Positions 63,798 through 64,000 of a stretch of DNA of 64,000 nucleotides are shown piece by piece. A model generated the notes under the pieces. The model was not told where the DNA came from and searched no databases. It saw nothing but the letters and a program-made list of their open reading frames with translations. Location of the stretch: assembly GCA_016584305.1 (NCBI GenBank), contig JACEEZ010006448.1, positions 15,001 to 79,000 of the forward strand. Reading direction: 5' to 3'. The position numbers were made by a program, and so were the translations under genes. How positions within the stretch are numbered: position 1 is the first letter of the stretch; every line of letters starts with the position of its first letter. Source of the DNA: Chionoecetes opilio (Eukaryota; Arthropoda; Malacostraca; Decapoda; Majidae).

Positions 63798-64000
63798 TCC
63801 GTTCTTCTCTCCATTTGTATTGCCTAAGCTCTACAGACTACAAACTCAACAAAAGTGATCTCCAGAGAACTAAGGTTTATGATAGGGACCTTGCTTTAAT
63901 TTCTGTTACACAAACTTTTCTTGATATCATATAAATCTCAGTATCATGATTTGTATGAAACTACAGAGTACAATAACAAACTTTTATAGTACGTATCTTG
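63673..64000. other. dynein intron, no gene seen
   Basis: An (ATT)n microsatellite at about 63764-63795; the rest is AT-rich intron. Confidence 0.5.

Overview
This is eukaryotic, intron-rich, extremely repeat-dense DNA with long AT, GA, CT and CA microsatellites, many minisatellites and many small DNA transposons. Short interstitial TTAGG runs (about 9015-9110), arthropod-style non-LTR elements and tRNA-derived SINEs point to an arthropod. The microsatellite load fits a malacostracan or decapod crustacean best; this is an inference and the species is not recognised.

Host genes, all on the plus strand. (1) A CLIP-170 / CLIP-190-like microtubule plus-end protein: a clear CAP-Gly exon pair at 19771-19926 and 20382-20702, a tentative first exon near 8167-8268 and a tentative 54-nt linker exon at 28151-28204. 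(2) An axonemal outer-arm dynein heavy chain of the DNAH5/DNAH8 class from 36097 to 63672: AAA4 (P-loop in exon B), the stalk coiled coils and microtubule-binding domain, AAA5 and the start of AAA6. Exons 5' of AAA4 are not upstream in the window, and one short linker exon between exons N and O is not visible. The gene continues past the right edge.

Layout. 1-8140: no gene; satellites and MITEs, four of which have target duplications or empty sites that can be read directly. 8141-28204: CLIP-like exons separated by a Kolobok-like TTAA element, a piggyBac-type MITE, a coding DNA transposon (13763-16470), SINEs, a 1-kb CA array and poorly resolved sequence (23346-25970). 28205-36096: hAT MITEs and a foldback element. 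36097-64000: dynein exons with introns full of a 205-bp MITE family, minisatellites abutting splice sites, a Helitron-like element with a nested Harbinger derivative, a nearly full-length CR1/L2-type LINE whose ORF1 is an SGNH esterase, and a second coding transposon (59297-62335) nested in a LINE nested in a minisatellite.

Two themes stand out. First, the transposons at 13763-16470 and 59297-62335 have different sequences but share architecture: a TAGGGT terminal repeat, a perfect 8-bp target duplication, and a broken protein with a D-[ST]-T-x2-N-T-G ... LGRxLxW ... CxxH core. I read them as two families of one poorly characterised DDE transposon group, possibly hAT-related. Second, dynein exons D-G occur twice in tandem (38981-40579 and 41109-42915), joined at a single N (40902) and carrying complementary indels. 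This looks like two haplotypes or noisy contigs laid end to end, and it exposes a filled/empty site pair for the Helitron-like insertion. Frameshifts in this window therefore cannot be taken as biological without read support.
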